From Verrucomicrobiota bacterium (lineage in GTDB: Bacteria; Verrucomicrobiota; Verrucomicrobiia; Opitutales; Opitutaceae), in NCBI GenBank assembly GCA_026398135.1, contig JAPLTN010000004.1, forward strand, positions 1 through 64,000: a stretch of DNA of 64,000 nucleotides, in the 5' to 3' direction. The notes beneath the pieces were generated by a model, which saw only the letters and a program-made list of their open reading frames with translations, did not search any database and was not told the origin of the DNA. This document shows, in pieces, positions 16,510 to 27,032 of the stretch. Position 1 is the first letter of the stretch, and each line of letters starts with the position of its first letter. Position numbers and translations under genes: made by a program.

Positions 16510-17085
16510 TCAGAGACTGAAACCGACGCCGACCGACCAGAGATAAGCGCCGTCTTTGAAGTTGTCCGTGGCCTTGCTGCCGCTGTCGAAGGTCCACGCG
16601 TAGTTGACCAGCGCGAAGAGGAAAGTCTTGGGCTGCACGTAGAACTTCATACCTGCCTCGACGCCAGCGGCCCAGGTGTCGTGGGTCGTGTCACCATAAA
16701 GACCGCCGAAATTTACGCCGACAAAGGGACGAAAACGATCATGGCCGAAATGTTGATCGAGCGCGACGAAGGTCGATGCGTCGTAGGAAGCGCCGTTGCC
16801 GCCGGAGCCATTGGAGTAATTGACCGACTGGCGAACGGAGACTTCCAGCGAGTCAGTGAGGTAGTTGCCGACCGAAAAATTCAGCCCGCCGAGCGAATTA
16901 TCGAAGTCGTTATTGGTCGCTCCGCTGCCGCCGAGGGTGAATTCCCAATCGGTGGCGCGGGCGCCGAATTCGACGAGCGCGGAATTGGTGTTGGTTTGCA
17001 CGGCGGGGGCGGTGTTGGTCTGGGCAGCGGCGGTGCCGGCGATCAGGAGCGAAAGGCTCGAAAGAATCAGGTTTTTGGTTTTCAT
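16510..17085 (-). CDS. Outer-membrane beta-barrel protein
   Basis: A 191-residue secreted protein with signal peptide MKTKNLILSSLSLLIAGTAAAQ. The mature part has alternating beta strands rich in aromatic and Gly residues (WEFTLGGSG, GGLNFSVGNYL, SLEVSVRQSVNY, FRPFVGVNFGGLYGD, GAYLWSVGVGFSL) and ends in a C-terminal Leu after a Phe-containing strand, as expected for a small 8-stranded barrel. The exact family (OmpA- or OmpW-like) cannot be settled. It has its own terminator. Confidence 0.85.
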   Translation of the reverse strand: MKTKNLILSSLSLLIAGTAAAQTNTAPAVQTNTNSALVEFGARATDWEFTLGGSGATNNDFDNSLGGLNFSVGNYLTDSLEVSVRQSVNYSNGSGGNGASYDASTFVALDQHFGHDRFRPFVGVNFGGLYGDTTHDTWAAGVEAGMKFYVQPKTFLFALVNYAWTFDSGSKATDNFKDGAYLWSVGVGFSL

Positions 17086-17160
17086 GGTTGGTTTGGTTTT
17101 TTGCCCTTTGGAAAAAGGCGAAAGGAGCCGGCTCAGCTGTCGGCGTAGAGGCGCGCTCGC

Positions 17161-17313
17161 TCAGCGTTTACGCAGGCAGCCGGTCAGATAAACGATCAGC
17201 ACGATCAGGAGAATCAGACCAAGTCCGCCGCCTCCGATGGCCGGGCCGCCGAAATAAAAACCGCCGCCGCCAAATAGCAGCAGCAGCACGAGGATCAGCA
17301 GTAGGGTGTTCAC
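17161..17313 (-). CDS. DUF3309-family small hydrophobic protein
   Basis: A 50-residue protein with GTG start at 17313. It begins MNTLLLILVLLLLFGGGGFY, continues with a Gly/Pro turn (FGGPAIGGGGLGL) and ends in a second hydrophobic stretch (LILLIVLIVYL, then TGCLRKR). This two-helix layout with a glycine-rich middle is typical of DUF3309. It lies 75 bases upstream of the beta-barrel gene in the same direction. The function is unknown. Confidence 0.75.
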   Translation of the reverse strand: MNTLLLILVLLLLFGGGGFYFGGPAIGGGGLGLILLIVLIVYLTGCLRKR

Positions 17314-17386
17314 TCCGGCAGCGTAAACACCCGCCGCCGGATCGCCTATGGGGCCATTCCCTACCCAGCCTTCGCAGAATACACGC

Positions 17387-18517
<1,131 letters not shown>

Positions 18518-18624
18518 GAAGGAAAAAGGAGAGTGAAACGGAAGGGGCCCGGCAGGAACCGGCGGGCGGAACGGTTTGCGCATTGCGCGCGGGACGCGGC
18601 GGGCCTTGCTTACGCGCAGGCTCC

Positions 18625-18650
18625 GCGCACGGACCAAACGAGGTCCGCGC
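18625..18650. repeat. Imperfect palindrome between prfA and the HAD gene
   Basis: GCGC-AC-GGACC (18625-18635), loop AAACGA, then GGTCCGCGC (18642-18650): nine pairs with a two-base bulge, in a divergent intergenic region. There is no T-run. It resembles a REP-type element, but only one copy was noticed in this window. Confidence 0.35.
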
Positions 18651-18668
18651 TAAAGGTGCTGATCCGCC

Positions 18669-19712
18669 ATGGCCAAGACTCTTTTCACACAGAACATCAT
18701 CGCCTGCATCTGGGACTTCGACAAGACCCTTATCCCCGAATACATGCAGTCGCCGCTTTTTCGGCGCTACGGGGTGGACGAGACCGTGTTCTGGAACGAG
18801 TGCAACAACCTCGTCTCCCACTACCAGCGCAGGGGCTACCAGCTTTCGTCCGAAATCGCCTACCTCAACCATCTACTCACCTACGTGCTGGCCGGCCGCA
18901 TGCCCAAGCTTAGCAACAAGGTGCTGCGCGAGTGTGGCGCTGAGATTCAGTTCTACCCAGGTCTGCCCGATTTTTTCCGCACCGCCCAAGGTTACGTCGC
19001 CGAGAAGGAAACCTACCGCAAACACGACATCCGGCTTGAACACTACATCGTAAGCACGGGCTTGGCCGAAATGGTGCGCGGGAGTAAAATCGCCCCGTTC
19101 GTGGACGGCATCTGGGGCTGCGGCTTCGTGGAAAACCCGCTCCAGCCCGGCTTTTTAGAGCAAGGTAATCTGGCCATTGAAGCCGAAGCCGAACTCGCCC
19201 AAATCGGCTTGGTAATCGACAACACCACCAAGACCCGCGCCCTCTTTGAAATCAACAAGGGCACCAACAAGGACCCGGCGCTCGACGTAAACGCCAACAT
19301 CGCGCCCGAGGATCGCCGCATTCCGTTTCAGAACATGATCTACATCGCCGATGGCCCGAGTGATGTGCCCAGCTTCTCCGTCACCAAAAAAGGCGGCGGC
19401 CTGGCCTACGGCGTGTACAACCCGGCCCGCCCGGACGAATTCGCGCAAAACGACCGTCTGCGCTCCTCGGGGCGCATCGACCACTATGGCCCGGCCGACT
19501 ACCGCCCGGAGAGCAGCACCGCGCTCTGGCTGCGGCTGCAAATCCACTCGCTCTGCGACCGCATCGTGGCCGACCGCGAGAGCGCGGTGGCCGCTCGCGT
19601 GGCAAGACCGCCTCGACATCTCAATCTCACCCCCGAGGAAGTCGCCGCCCAACGCGCCGCCGCCGAAAAACCGGGCCAGACCGCCGGTCGTCAGGACACG
19701 TTTTTAGAGTAA
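18669..19712 (+). CDS. HAD-superfamily phosphatase/hydrolase
   Basis: A 347-residue haloacid-dehalogenase-like protein. Motif I is IWDFDKTLIPE (DxDxT, nucleophile Asp about 16) and motif IV is YIADGPSDVPSF (about 223), with a helical cap between them. Phosphoserine-phosphatase-like organisation is likely but the substrate is unknown. The C-terminal 40 residues are charged and probably disordered. It is transcribed divergently from prfA. A single-gene unit; the methyltransferase follows 153 bases later. Confidence 0.8.
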   Translation: MAKTLFTQNIIACIWDFDKTLIPEYMQSPLFRRYGVDETVFWNECNNLVSHYQRRGYQLSSEIAYLNHLLTYVLAGRMPKLSNKVLRECGAEIQFYPGLPDFFRTAQGYVAEKETYRKHDIRLEHYIVSTGLAEMVRGSKIAPFVDGIWGCGFVENPLQPGFLEQGNLAIEAEAELAQIGLVIDNTTKTRALFEINKGTNKDPALDVNANIAPEDRRIPFQNMIYIADGPSDVPSFSVTKKGGGLAYGVYNPARPDEFAQNDRLRSSGRIDHYGPADYRPESSTALWLRLQIHSLCDRIVADRESAVAARVARPPRHLNLTPEEVAAQRAAAEKPGQTAGRQDTFLE

Positions 19713-19865
19713 AACACCGACCTCGCTCAACCCACCGCGCTCAACCCATCGCGCGAAAACGCGAAGTTGGTCGTGATGACATGACCGGCGTTTTCAGAGC
19801 AGAAACGCGCCTTTCATTTGCGTCGATTCGCGTCGATTAGCGGTTACCTGTTTTCGCATCACACC

Positions 19866-20666
19866 ATGGATCACCTCTCGGTTGGAGACTGTTGGAACGG
19901 CAATGCCGAAGCTTGGACTAAACTCGCGCGCGCGGGCTACGACACCTATCGCGACCACCTGAACACACCGGCGTTTCTGGCGATGTTGCCGCCGGTTGCG
20001 GGACTGGAGGGGCTCGATATTGGCTGCGGAGAGGGACACAACACGCGGCTGATCGCGCAGCGGGGCGCGCAGATGACGGGGCTGGATATCGCGGAGATTT
20101 TTATCCGCCATGCGCGCGAGGAGGAGCAGCGCGCGCCACTGGGGATCACCTATCATCACGCGAGCGCGGTGGAGTTGCCCTACAAGACGGCGTCTTTCGA
20201 TTTCGCGGTCGGCTGCATGAGCCTGATGGATATCCCGGAAACGTCGCAAGTGGTGGAAGAGGCGTTTCGCGTGCTGCGGCCGGGCGGGTGGTTGCAGTTC
20301 TCGATTCTGCACCCGTGTTTCAATCCGCCGCACCGGCGCAACTGCCGCGACGAACGGAAGCTGACGTATGCGGTGGAAGTCGGGGATTATTTTTCGGAGA
20401 CGCGCGGGCAAATCGACGAGTGGATTTTCGGAACTGCGCCGCTGGCGCTGCGGCAGCGCTTGCCGATGTTTAAAGTGCCGCGTTTCCACCGTCCGCTGGG
20501 GCAGTGGATCAATCTGCTGATCGCGGCGGGCTTCATGATCGAGCGCGTGGAGGAACCGAAACCGAGCGATGCGACCGTGCTGGCGAATCCGAGCCTGCAG
20601 GACGCGCAGGTGGTCGCGTATTTTCTGCATGTGCGGGTGCGGAAGGCGGCTTCGCCTACTGGCTGA
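19866..20666 (+). CDS. Class I SAM-dependent methyltransferase
   Basis: A 266-residue protein starting MDHLSVGDCWNGNAEAW; an in-frame start at 19818 is less likely. SAM-binding motif I is GLDIGCGEGHNTRL (about 47), with an acidic end of strand 2 at MTGLDIAE and motif post-I/III around FAVGCMSLMDIPE and FRVLRPGGWLQFS (Methyltransf_11 type). The substrate is unknown. Upstream (19820-19838) is a short tandem repeat of GCGTCGATT. It runs convergently with the pilT-like gene. Confidence 0.85.
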   Translation: MDHLSVGDCWNGNAEAWTKLARAGYDTYRDHLNTPAFLAMLPPVAGLEGLDIGCGEGHNTRLIAQRGAQMTGLDIAEIFIRHAREEEQRAPLGITYHHASAVELPYKTASFDFAVGCMSLMDIPETSQVVEEAFRVLRPGGWLQFSILHPCFNPPHRRNCRDERKLTYAVEVGDYFSETRGQIDEWIFGTAPLALRQRLPMFKVPRFHRPLGQWINLLIAAGFMIERVEEPKPSDATVLANPSLQDAQVVAYFLHVRVRKAASPTG

Positions 20667-20756
20667 AGCTTGCGGGACTTTGGAGTCCCCAAAAGCGTTC
20701 GGGATGTTACAGATCCCAATCAATAATACGGTTCCCGATCAGTCCGTGCTAAGAGC

Positions 20757-21833
20757 TTAGTGCCCGCCGTCCAGTTCGCCGGGTTTGAGCAGGCTGGTGA
20801 AGAGGTTTTTGTCCGCCGCTTTCATGTAGGCCTCGCCGGCGGCGATGCTGCCATCCTTCACCCGGGCAAGCAGACTCTGGTCCATCGTGGTCATGCCGTC
20901 GGAGCGGCCGTTTTCAATGATGGCGCGGATGTTGGCGATCTGGCCGCTGCGGATGGTGTTGGGCAGGGCCTCGTGTTGAAGCAGGATCTCGTGCACCGCG
21001 CAGCGGCCCTTGGGGATGCGTTTGCAAAGCAACTGGGAAACGACGCCGGATAGACAACCGGCCAGCATCACGCGCACCTGGTTTTGTTCTTCGGAGGGAA
21101 AGGCGTTGATAATGCGGTCCACCGTCTTCGGTGCGTTGTTGGTGTGGAGCGTGCCAAAGACGAGCATGCCCATCGATGCGCAGCCGAGCGCGAGTTTGAT
21201 CGTCTCCAACTCGCGCATCTCGCCCAGCAGCAGGATGTCGGGGTCGTGGCGCATCGCGCCCTTGAGCGCGTCGCCAAAGCTTCGGGTATGCTCGCCGACT
21301 TCGCGGTGCACGATGGTGCAGCGTTTGTTTTGATGCACGAACTCGATCGGATCCTCGATGGTGATGATGTGCCGGGAGAGGTTCGTGTTAATGTAGTCAA
21401 TCATCGCAGCCAGCGTGGTGGACTTACCGCTACCGGTGGGGCCGGTGACCAAAACCAAGCCTTCGTTGAGATGACACAGTTTCTTCAAGGGCTCGGGCAA
21501 CTTGAGTTCCTCGAAGGAGAGAATCTTTGAGGGGATCTGGCGAAACACCGCCGCCTGCCCCCAGTGGTTGCAGAGGTAATTACCACGGAAGCGGGCCAGT
21601 CCGGCGATTTCGTAGGCAAGATCGAGGTCATGCCGTTCGAGGAAATCCGTCCAGCGGGCGGGCGGGCAAATCTCCTTAAGATAGGCCTCCATTTGCGGAG
21701 CGGTGACCGGTTGGTCGTTTAGCGGGGTGAGCGCGCCCGAGATGCGGCCCTTGGGCGGCAGGCCGACGGTGAGGTGGAGATCGGAGCCTCCTCGCTCCAA
21801 CAGAGTGCGCAGCAGTGAATCGATGGCGGGCAT
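20757..21833 (-). CDS. Type IV pilus retraction ATPase, PilU/PilT-like
   Basis: A 358-residue hexameric ATPase. N-terminal PAS-like domain (SDLHLTVGLPPKGRISGAL), Walker A GPTGSGKST (about 131), ASP-box TIEDPIEFVHQNKRC, Walker B DILLLGEMRELET and His-box GTLHTNNAPKTVDRI. The retraction motif of PilT (AIRNLIRE) is changed to IANIRAIIENGRSDGMTTMDQ, as in PilU. It follows a second ATPase gene by 25 bases in the same direction, so the two probably act together at the pilus base. Confidence 0.9.
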   Translation of the reverse strand: MPAIDSLLRTLLERGGSDLHLTVGLPPKGRISGALTPLNDQPVTAPQMEAYLKEICPPARWTDFLERHDLDLAYEIAGLARFRGNYLCNHWGQAAVFRQIPSKILSFEELKLPEPLKKLCHLNEGLVLVTGPTGSGKSTTLAAMIDYINTNLSRHIITIEDPIEFVHQNKRCTIVHREVGEHTRSFGDALKGAMRHDPDILLLGEMRELETIKLALGCASMGMLVFGTLHTNNAPKTVDRIINAFPSEEQNQVRVMLAGCLSGVVSQLLCKRIPKGRCAVHEILLQHEALPNTIRSGQIANIRAIIENGRSDGMTTMDQSLLARVKDGSIAAGEAYMKAADKNLFTSLLKPGELDGGH

Positions 21834-21858
21834 GGGCTGGGGTGATACGGTGGACGAC

Positions 21859-23337
21859 TCAGGTGATGCGTGCGCGCAGCACGCGATTGGAGATAATTTC
21901 CCGCGCGGTCTCGGCAGTGATCGCGCCTTCGCTGTAGAGGTTAAAAACGCCTGTCTCCATCAGGCACATGCCGTCGCGCTGGCCGGTCTCCAGCACATTG
22001 CGCAGGCCGCTCATCTTGCCCTCGCGGATCAGGGCGGCGATGGCCGGATTACCAATGAGGATTTCGCACGCCATCACCAGTTTCCCGTCCGCTCCGGGCA
22101 AAAGGCGTTGGCAGATGATGCCGCGCAGACTCTCGGCCACGCTGGCACGAATCTGCGCCTGCTGCGCGGGGGGAAATACATCCAGCAGCCGGTTCAAGGT
22201 GGTCGAGGCGTCGCTGGTGTGCATGGTGCCGATCACCAAATGCCCGGTCTCGGAGGCGCTGATCGCCATCTCTATGGTCTCCAAGTCGCGCAGTTCGCCG
22301 ATGATGATCACGTCGGGATCTTCACGCAGCGCTCCCTTGAGCGCGCTGGCAAAAGTCTTGGTATGCGGGCCGACCTGGCGCTGGGTGATGTTGCAGCCTT
22401 TGGAGACCTGCACGACCTCGATCGGGTCTTCCACCGTGATGATGTGGTCCTCGCGTTTCTCATTCAACTCGGCGACCAAGGCGGCGAGCGTGGTCGTCTT
22501 GCCCGCCCCGACCGGTCCGGTCACGAGGATGAGGCCGTTGTGATAGGTAAGCAGCTTGCGGATATGCTCCAAATTACGCAACCCGAGCGAGTCGAGCTTG
22601 GGCACCTCGGCGGCGATCATGCGGTAGGCTCCGGCTGCACCGCCCTTGTGAAACATCAGGTTCACCCGGTAACGATTCTTGGCGTCGAGCGCCAAGGCGT
22701 AGTCGAGGTCCTTGCGCTCCATAAAATCCTTCCGCTGGTGCGGTGCCAGCAAAGCGGTATTGAGCCGGAGCGACTCCTCCGCCGTGAGCACCCGGGTGCC
22801 CAGCGGGGTGAGCAAACGTTGCTTGCGCACAAAAGGCCGCGCGCCCGCCGAAAGGTGCAAATCACTGATGCCGCCGCGGGCGCAGGCCTTGAGCAGGCCG
22901 CGAAATTTTTCCGCCAGCTCGGTGTCGTTCATCGCGGTTACTTGCGCGAAGGGGAAATCGAGCCCGCCAGCACTTGCTGACCCGCCCCCGGCCGACCCCG
23001 CTTCAGGTGCGGCGGCATGGGCGCCCAGTTTGAGCGAAGTCTTCCCCGGCTGCGGAATCGGCGGCGTCGTGCCACTGCTCACGAACGGGTCATTTTCCGG
23101 TGGGCCGAATTTGGCTTTCACTTGAGCAAGACCGGCAACGTTCTCCAGTGCGTCGATATTCTCCACCGTCACGTGACCGCCATCGACCAACTCCTGCGCG
23201 TAGTCCAAAAGGTCCGTATCCTCGCCAAGTTTCATTCGCACTGCCCACGCTGCTTTGCAGGTGAACAACGCTTGATCGACGCCAAGGCGAACCAGCCAGA
23301 TGATTGGGGTTTTCATCGCCTTCTGTTTCATGGTCAT
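21859..23337 (-). CDS. Type IV pilus retraction ATPase PilT-like with N-terminal extension
   Basis: About 492 residues from an ATG at 23337; ATGs at 23331 and 23316 are alternatives and a TTG at 23364 is also open. Residues about 1-130 are an extra region: a helical segment (VRLGVDQALFTCKAAWAVRMKL) and a Pro/Gly/Ala-rich linker. The PilT core follows: ISDLHLSAGARPFV, Walker A GPVGAGKTT, TVEDPIEVVQVSKGC, Walker B DVIIIGELRDLETI, and AALIREGKMSGLRNVLETGQ, which fits the PilT AIRxLIRE motif. The extension may link the motor to a verrucomicrobial regulator or localiser; inference only. Confidence 0.88.
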   Translation of the reverse strand: MTMKQKAMKTPIIWLVRLGVDQALFTCKAAWAVRMKLGEDTDLLDYAQELVDGGHVTVENIDALENVAGLAQVKAKFGPPENDPFVSSGTTPPIPQPGKTSLKLGAHAAAPEAGSAGGGSASAGGLDFPFAQVTAMNDTELAEKFRGLLKACARGGISDLHLSAGARPFVRKQRLLTPLGTRVLTAEESLRLNTALLAPHQRKDFMERKDLDYALALDAKNRYRVNLMFHKGGAAGAYRMIAAEVPKLDSLGLRNLEHIRKLLTYHNGLILVTGPVGAGKTTTLAALVAELNEKREDHIITVEDPIEVVQVSKGCNITQRQVGPHTKTFASALKGALREDPDVIIIGELRDLETIEMAISASETGHLVIGTMHTSDASTTLNRLLDVFPPAQQAQIRASVAESLRGIICQRLLPGADGKLVMACEILIGNPAIAALIREGKMSGLRNVLETGQRDGMCLMETGVFNLYSEGAITAETAREIISNRVLRARIT

Positions 23338-23434
23338 CAGCGGATTTTGTAAAATATTATCCAAACAATAAGCCGGTTAATAGCGAATCCCACGCCAAGC
23401 CCGCGACTAACACCGGCCGCCGTTGCGTTTCTGC

Positions 23435-26400
23435 GTGAAACGTTCCCCTTTCCTATCCCTTTTCGTGATCACAACGGATTCGACCGCACTCCTTCTGCCG
23501 CCCCGCGCCAAACATACTGGCGTCTGTCCCACCGCGCGCGGGGCGGTGCTGGCCGAATTGGCGCGCCGCGACCCCGCGCCGGTGTGGCTGGTGATTTCCG
23601 ATACACTCAAATCCGCCGAGCAACTGGCGGAGGACACCACTCTCTTCTACGTCGCCGTCGTTGGAGGAAAAGCCGCTCGTCTCGAAACCCTGATTCTGCC
23701 CGAGGCCATGGGCGAATCCCGCGAAATGGCCGAAGCCTTCGCCGCCTCCGCCGATCGCCAGGCTGTGCTCTCCCGCCTGCGCGCCACGCGAAACATCAGC
23801 CAGAGCAACGGCACGGCCCCGCCGCTGCTGATTTTCACCACTCCCGCAGCCCTGCTCCAACGTGTGCCCGCGCTGGAGGACTACACCGCCAACGAACTCA
23901 CCCTGACCAAGGGCCAGGCGCATCCGTTCCTCCCCCTGCTCGAAAAACTCCGCGCCCTCGACTACGACTCGGAGGCGGTGTGCGAGGCCCCCGGCACCTA
24001 TGCGGTGCGAGGCGGCATCATCGACCTCTACCCGGTAAACGCCGCCCAACCCTACCGTCTCGATTTTTTCGGCGACGACCTGGAATCGATTTGTGAACTC
24101 GATCCCGTTACCCAGCGCTCGGGCGGGGAAGTGGAAAAACTCACCCTCGCCGCCTCACCCCGCCTCGCGCTCGCACCCTCGCTCACCGGTTTAGCGCCCT
24201 ACCTCAGCACCGCCACCCGGCTGGTGCTGGTCGAGCCCGCGCCGCTCGACCTGGCTTTCAGTCTGGTTGCCCGCCAGAACGCCAACCTCGCCTTATCATC
24301 CGGCCCCGATGCCGACGCCACTGGCAACGCGCTCGCTCCGATTCTCGCCCGCATCGCCGCGCTCGTCGCCCTGTGCGACCTCGATGAAGCGTCCGCGCTT
24401 TTTGACTCCACATCAAGTTCGTCTCCCGTCGTCGAAACCACCTGGGATACCGAGAGCCTAGTCCACCACCGCCACTATCCCTCGGACCACTTGATCGCCC
24501 ATGAACGCCTCAACGCGGAAGAACAAGCCCGGCACGATTTCCTCGTCCAGCTCGCCCGCTGGCAAAATGAAGGCGCAGCCATCGCCGTCGTCGCCCCCAA
24601 AGACTCCGACGAGAAACGCATCCAGGAGATTATCGCCGCCCACCCCGCCGCCAAAAAACTTCGCCTTCACTGGCTTCGCGGCCAACTCAACGAAGGCTTT
24701 CGCTGCACCCCTCGCCCCGACGCCGCGCTCTCGCTCGCGGAGGCCCGGACCGCAAAAAACAAGCGCCCGGCCGCCACCAATACCGCCGCCACCGCGCTGG
24801 CTGCGACGTCCCTCGTCGTCGTCACCGAGACCGAGCTTTTCGGCCGCCAGCGCACCCGCCGCGCCACCTCTTCCCGCCGCGCCACCGTGCACCGTGCGCA
24901 AGTGGATCAACTGCTCGATTTCGCCGATCTGGTGGAAGGCGATTTCGTCGTCCACCTCCAGCACGGCATCGCACTTTTTCGCGGCATCACCCAGCTCGAT
25001 ACTCGCGACGGTCTGCGCGAGGTCATCTCGTTGGAGTTCGACGACCATGTGACCCTGCACGTTCCCCTGCCCGAGGCTCACTTGATCAGCCGCTACGTCG
25101 GCCTTTCCAAAGTCCGCCCCCAGCTCGGCCGCATCGGCTCCGACCGCTGGCAAAAAACCCGCCAGCAAGCCGAACGCTCCACCCTCGATCTCGCCGCCGA
25201 ACTCCTGCGCATTCAGGCCGCGCGCGACGCCCAGCCCGGCATCGCCCTGCCCCCGGACAACGACTGGCAACGCGAGTTCGAGGGCGCGTTTCCCTTCTCC
25301 GAAACACCCGACCAGCTCAAGGCCATCGTCGCCACCAAGGCCGACCAGGAGCGCCCGCGCCCGATGGACCGGCTCGTCTGCGGCGACGTCGGTTTCGGCA
25401 AGACCGAGGTCGCCATCCGCGCCGCCTTCAAAGCCGTGCAGGGCGGCAAACAGGTCGCCATTCTGGTGCCCACCACCATCCTCGCCCAGCAACACGCCAA
25501 CACCTTCCGCGAACGCATGGCCGGCTACCCGGTCGCGGTGGAAATGCTCTCGCGCTTTCGCACCCAGGCCGAGTCCACCCGCATCATCGCCGCCACCGCC
25601 GCCGGCCAAGTGGACATCCTCATCGGCACCCACCGGCTGCTCAACAAAGACATTCACTTCAAAGACCTCGGCCTCGTAGTGATCGACGAAGAGCAGCGCT
25701 TCGGAGTGAAACACAAGGAGCAGCTCAAGGCCCTGCGCGTCTCGGTGGACGTGCTCTCCATGTCCGCCACGCCTATCCCGCGCACCCTCTACATGGCCAT
25801 GACCGGCGCGCGCGACATGAGCGTGATCGAGACACCCCCGACCAACCGCCACCCGATCCAGACCATCGTCAAAACCTACGACGAACAACTCGTGGTGGAC
25901 GCCATCCGCCACGAACTGCGGCGCGGCGGACAGGTTTTTTACCTGCACAACCGCGTGCAGACCATCGCCCTCGTCGCCGCCCGCCTGCGTGAGCTCTTGC
26001 CCGACGTCGATATCGGCGTCGGCCACGGCAAGATGAACGAGCACGAGCTGGAGGAAATGATGACCGCCTTTGTCGCCGGGCGTCACCAAGTGCTGGTCTG
26101 CACCACCATCATCGAGACCGGCCTCGATATACCGAACTGCAACACCATCATCATCGAGGGCGCGGACCGCTTCGGCCTTTCCCAACTCTACCAACTCCGC
26201 GGCCGGGTGGGTCGCTTCAAACATCAGGCCTACGCCTATCTCCTCCTTCACCGCCACTCGCGCCTGATGGAGGCCGCGCGCGAACGGCTCAACGCTCTGC
26301 GCACCCACAACCAGCTCGGCGCGGGTTTCCGCATCGCCATGCGCGACCTCGAACTGCGCGGCGCGGGCAACCTGCTCGGCTCGCAACAATCCGGCCACAT

Positions 26401-27016
26401 CGTCGGCGTCGGCTTCGAGCTTTATTGCCAACTCCTCCGCCAGTCCGTCGCTCGCCTAAAAGGCGACAAACAAGCCGCCAGCATCCGCGCCTCGGTGAAG
26501 CTCGACTTCGTTTTCGTCGGCGAAGGCGCGCCACCCGAAAAAAACGCCCCCACCGCCGCCGCCAGCCACGCCGGCGCCACCAGTTATCTCGCCATCCGCC
26601 AGGCCGAGGATGCCGCCGCCGGAGCGGTCACCGTGTCGCGAATCCAAGCCCGTCTGCCCGTCGCCTACATTGGCGAAACCCGCCTGCGCTTGGATTTTTA
26701 CCGCCGCCTCGCCTTGGCCGGCTCCCCCGCAACCTTGAAGGAACTGGAAGCCGAACTCACCGATCGTTTCGGCAAGTTCAACGACGACGTGCGCGCCCTT
26801 TTGCAAGTCACCGCGATTCGCATCGCCGCCGAACAAAAGGGCATCGTGAGCGTCGAGACCGAGGGCTCGAAACTCAAACTCCTGCGCGCCGGCCCCGGGC
26901 GTCGCGACGACTATGTGCAGCTCAACGGTCGTTTCCCCAGATTAACCGCCCCCCGTCCGCTCGCCCGTCTCAAGGAAATCCTGACCTACCTCGGCAATTT
27001 ACCGGGCCCGATTTGA
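23435..27016 (+). CDS. mfd: Transcription-repair coupling factor
   Basis: A DNA translocase that removes stalled RNA polymerase and recruits UvrA. A GTG at 23435 gives about 1193 residues; TTG 23423 and GTG 23468 are alternatives. The N-terminal UvrB-like domain contains [17 protein letters not shown]. The RNA-polymerase-interaction domain has [17 protein letters not shown] (about 505). Translocase motifs: Walker [33 protein letters not shown] (DEEQ), [23 protein letters not shown]-like [14 protein letters not shown] and [11 protein letters not shown]. The C-terminal TRCF domain includes [13 protein letters not shown]. Confidence 0.96.
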   Translation: MKRSPFLSLFVITTDSTALLLPPRAKHTGVCPTARGAVLAELARRDPAPVWLVISDTLKSAEQLAEDTTLFYVAVVGGKAARLETLILPEAMGESREMAEAFAASADRQAVLSRLRATRNISQSNGTAPPLLIFTTPAALLQRVPALEDYTANELTLTKGQAHPFLPLLEKLRALDYDSEAVCEAPGTYAVRGGIIDLYPVNAAQPYRLDFFGDDLESICELDPVTQRSGGEVEKLTLAASPRLALAPSLTGLAPYLSTATRLVLVEPAPLDLAFSLVARQNANLALSSGPDADATGNALAPILARIAALVALCDLDEASALFDSTSSSSPVVETTWDTESLVHHRHYPSDHLIAHERLNAEEQARHDFLVQLARWQNEGAAIAVVAPKDSDEKRIQEIIAAHPAAKKLRLHWLRGQLNEGFRCTPRPDAALSLAEARTAKNKRPAATNTAATALAATSLVVVTETELFGRQRTRRATSSRRATVHRAQVDQLLDFADLVEGDFVVHLQHGIALFRGITQLDTRDGLREVISLEFDDHVTLHVPLPEAHLISRYVGLSKVRPQLGRIGSDRWQKTRQQAERSTLDLAAELLRIQAARDAQPGIALPPDNDWQREFEGAFPFSETPDQLKAIVATKADQERPRPMDRLVCGDVGFGKTEVAIRAAFKAVQGGKQVAILVPTTILAQQHANTFRERMAGYPVAVEMLSRFRTQAESTRIIAATAAGQVDILIGTHRLLNKDIHFKDLGLVVIDEEQRFGVKHKEQLKALRVSVDVLSMSATPIPRTLYMAMTGARDMSVIETPPTNRHPIQTIVKTYDEQLVVDAIRHELRRGGQVFYLHNRVQTIALVAARLRELLPDVDIGVGHGKMNEHELEEMMTAFVAGRHQVLVCTTIIETGLDIPNCNTIIIEGADRFGLSQLYQLRGRVGRFKHQAYAYLLLHRHSRLMEAARERLNALRTHNQLGAGFRIAMRDLELRGAGNLLGSQQSGHIVGVGFELYCQLLRQSVARLKGDKQAASIRASVKLDFVFVGEGAPPEKNAPTAAASHAGATSYLAIRQAEDAAAGAVTVSRIQARLPVAYIGETRLRLDFYRRLALAGSPATLKELEAELTDRFGKFNDDVRALLQVTAIRIAAEQKGIVSVETEGSKLKLLRAGPGRRDDYVQLNGRFPRLTAPRPLARLKEILTYLGNLPGPI

Positions 27017-27032
27017 GGCGAAACGCCGCCGC

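Noticed and set aside
19820-19838. Two tandem copies of GCGTCGATT as a regulatory element
   Set aside because: Too short and only two copies; chance cannot be excluded.
20674-20689. GGGACT/AGTCCC hairpin between the methyltransferase and PilU-like genes
   Set aside because: Only 6 bp and no T-run; too weak to call.
24458-26431. 657-codon minus-strand open frame over mfd
   Set aside because: Antisense shadow of a conserved gene; no recognisable domain.
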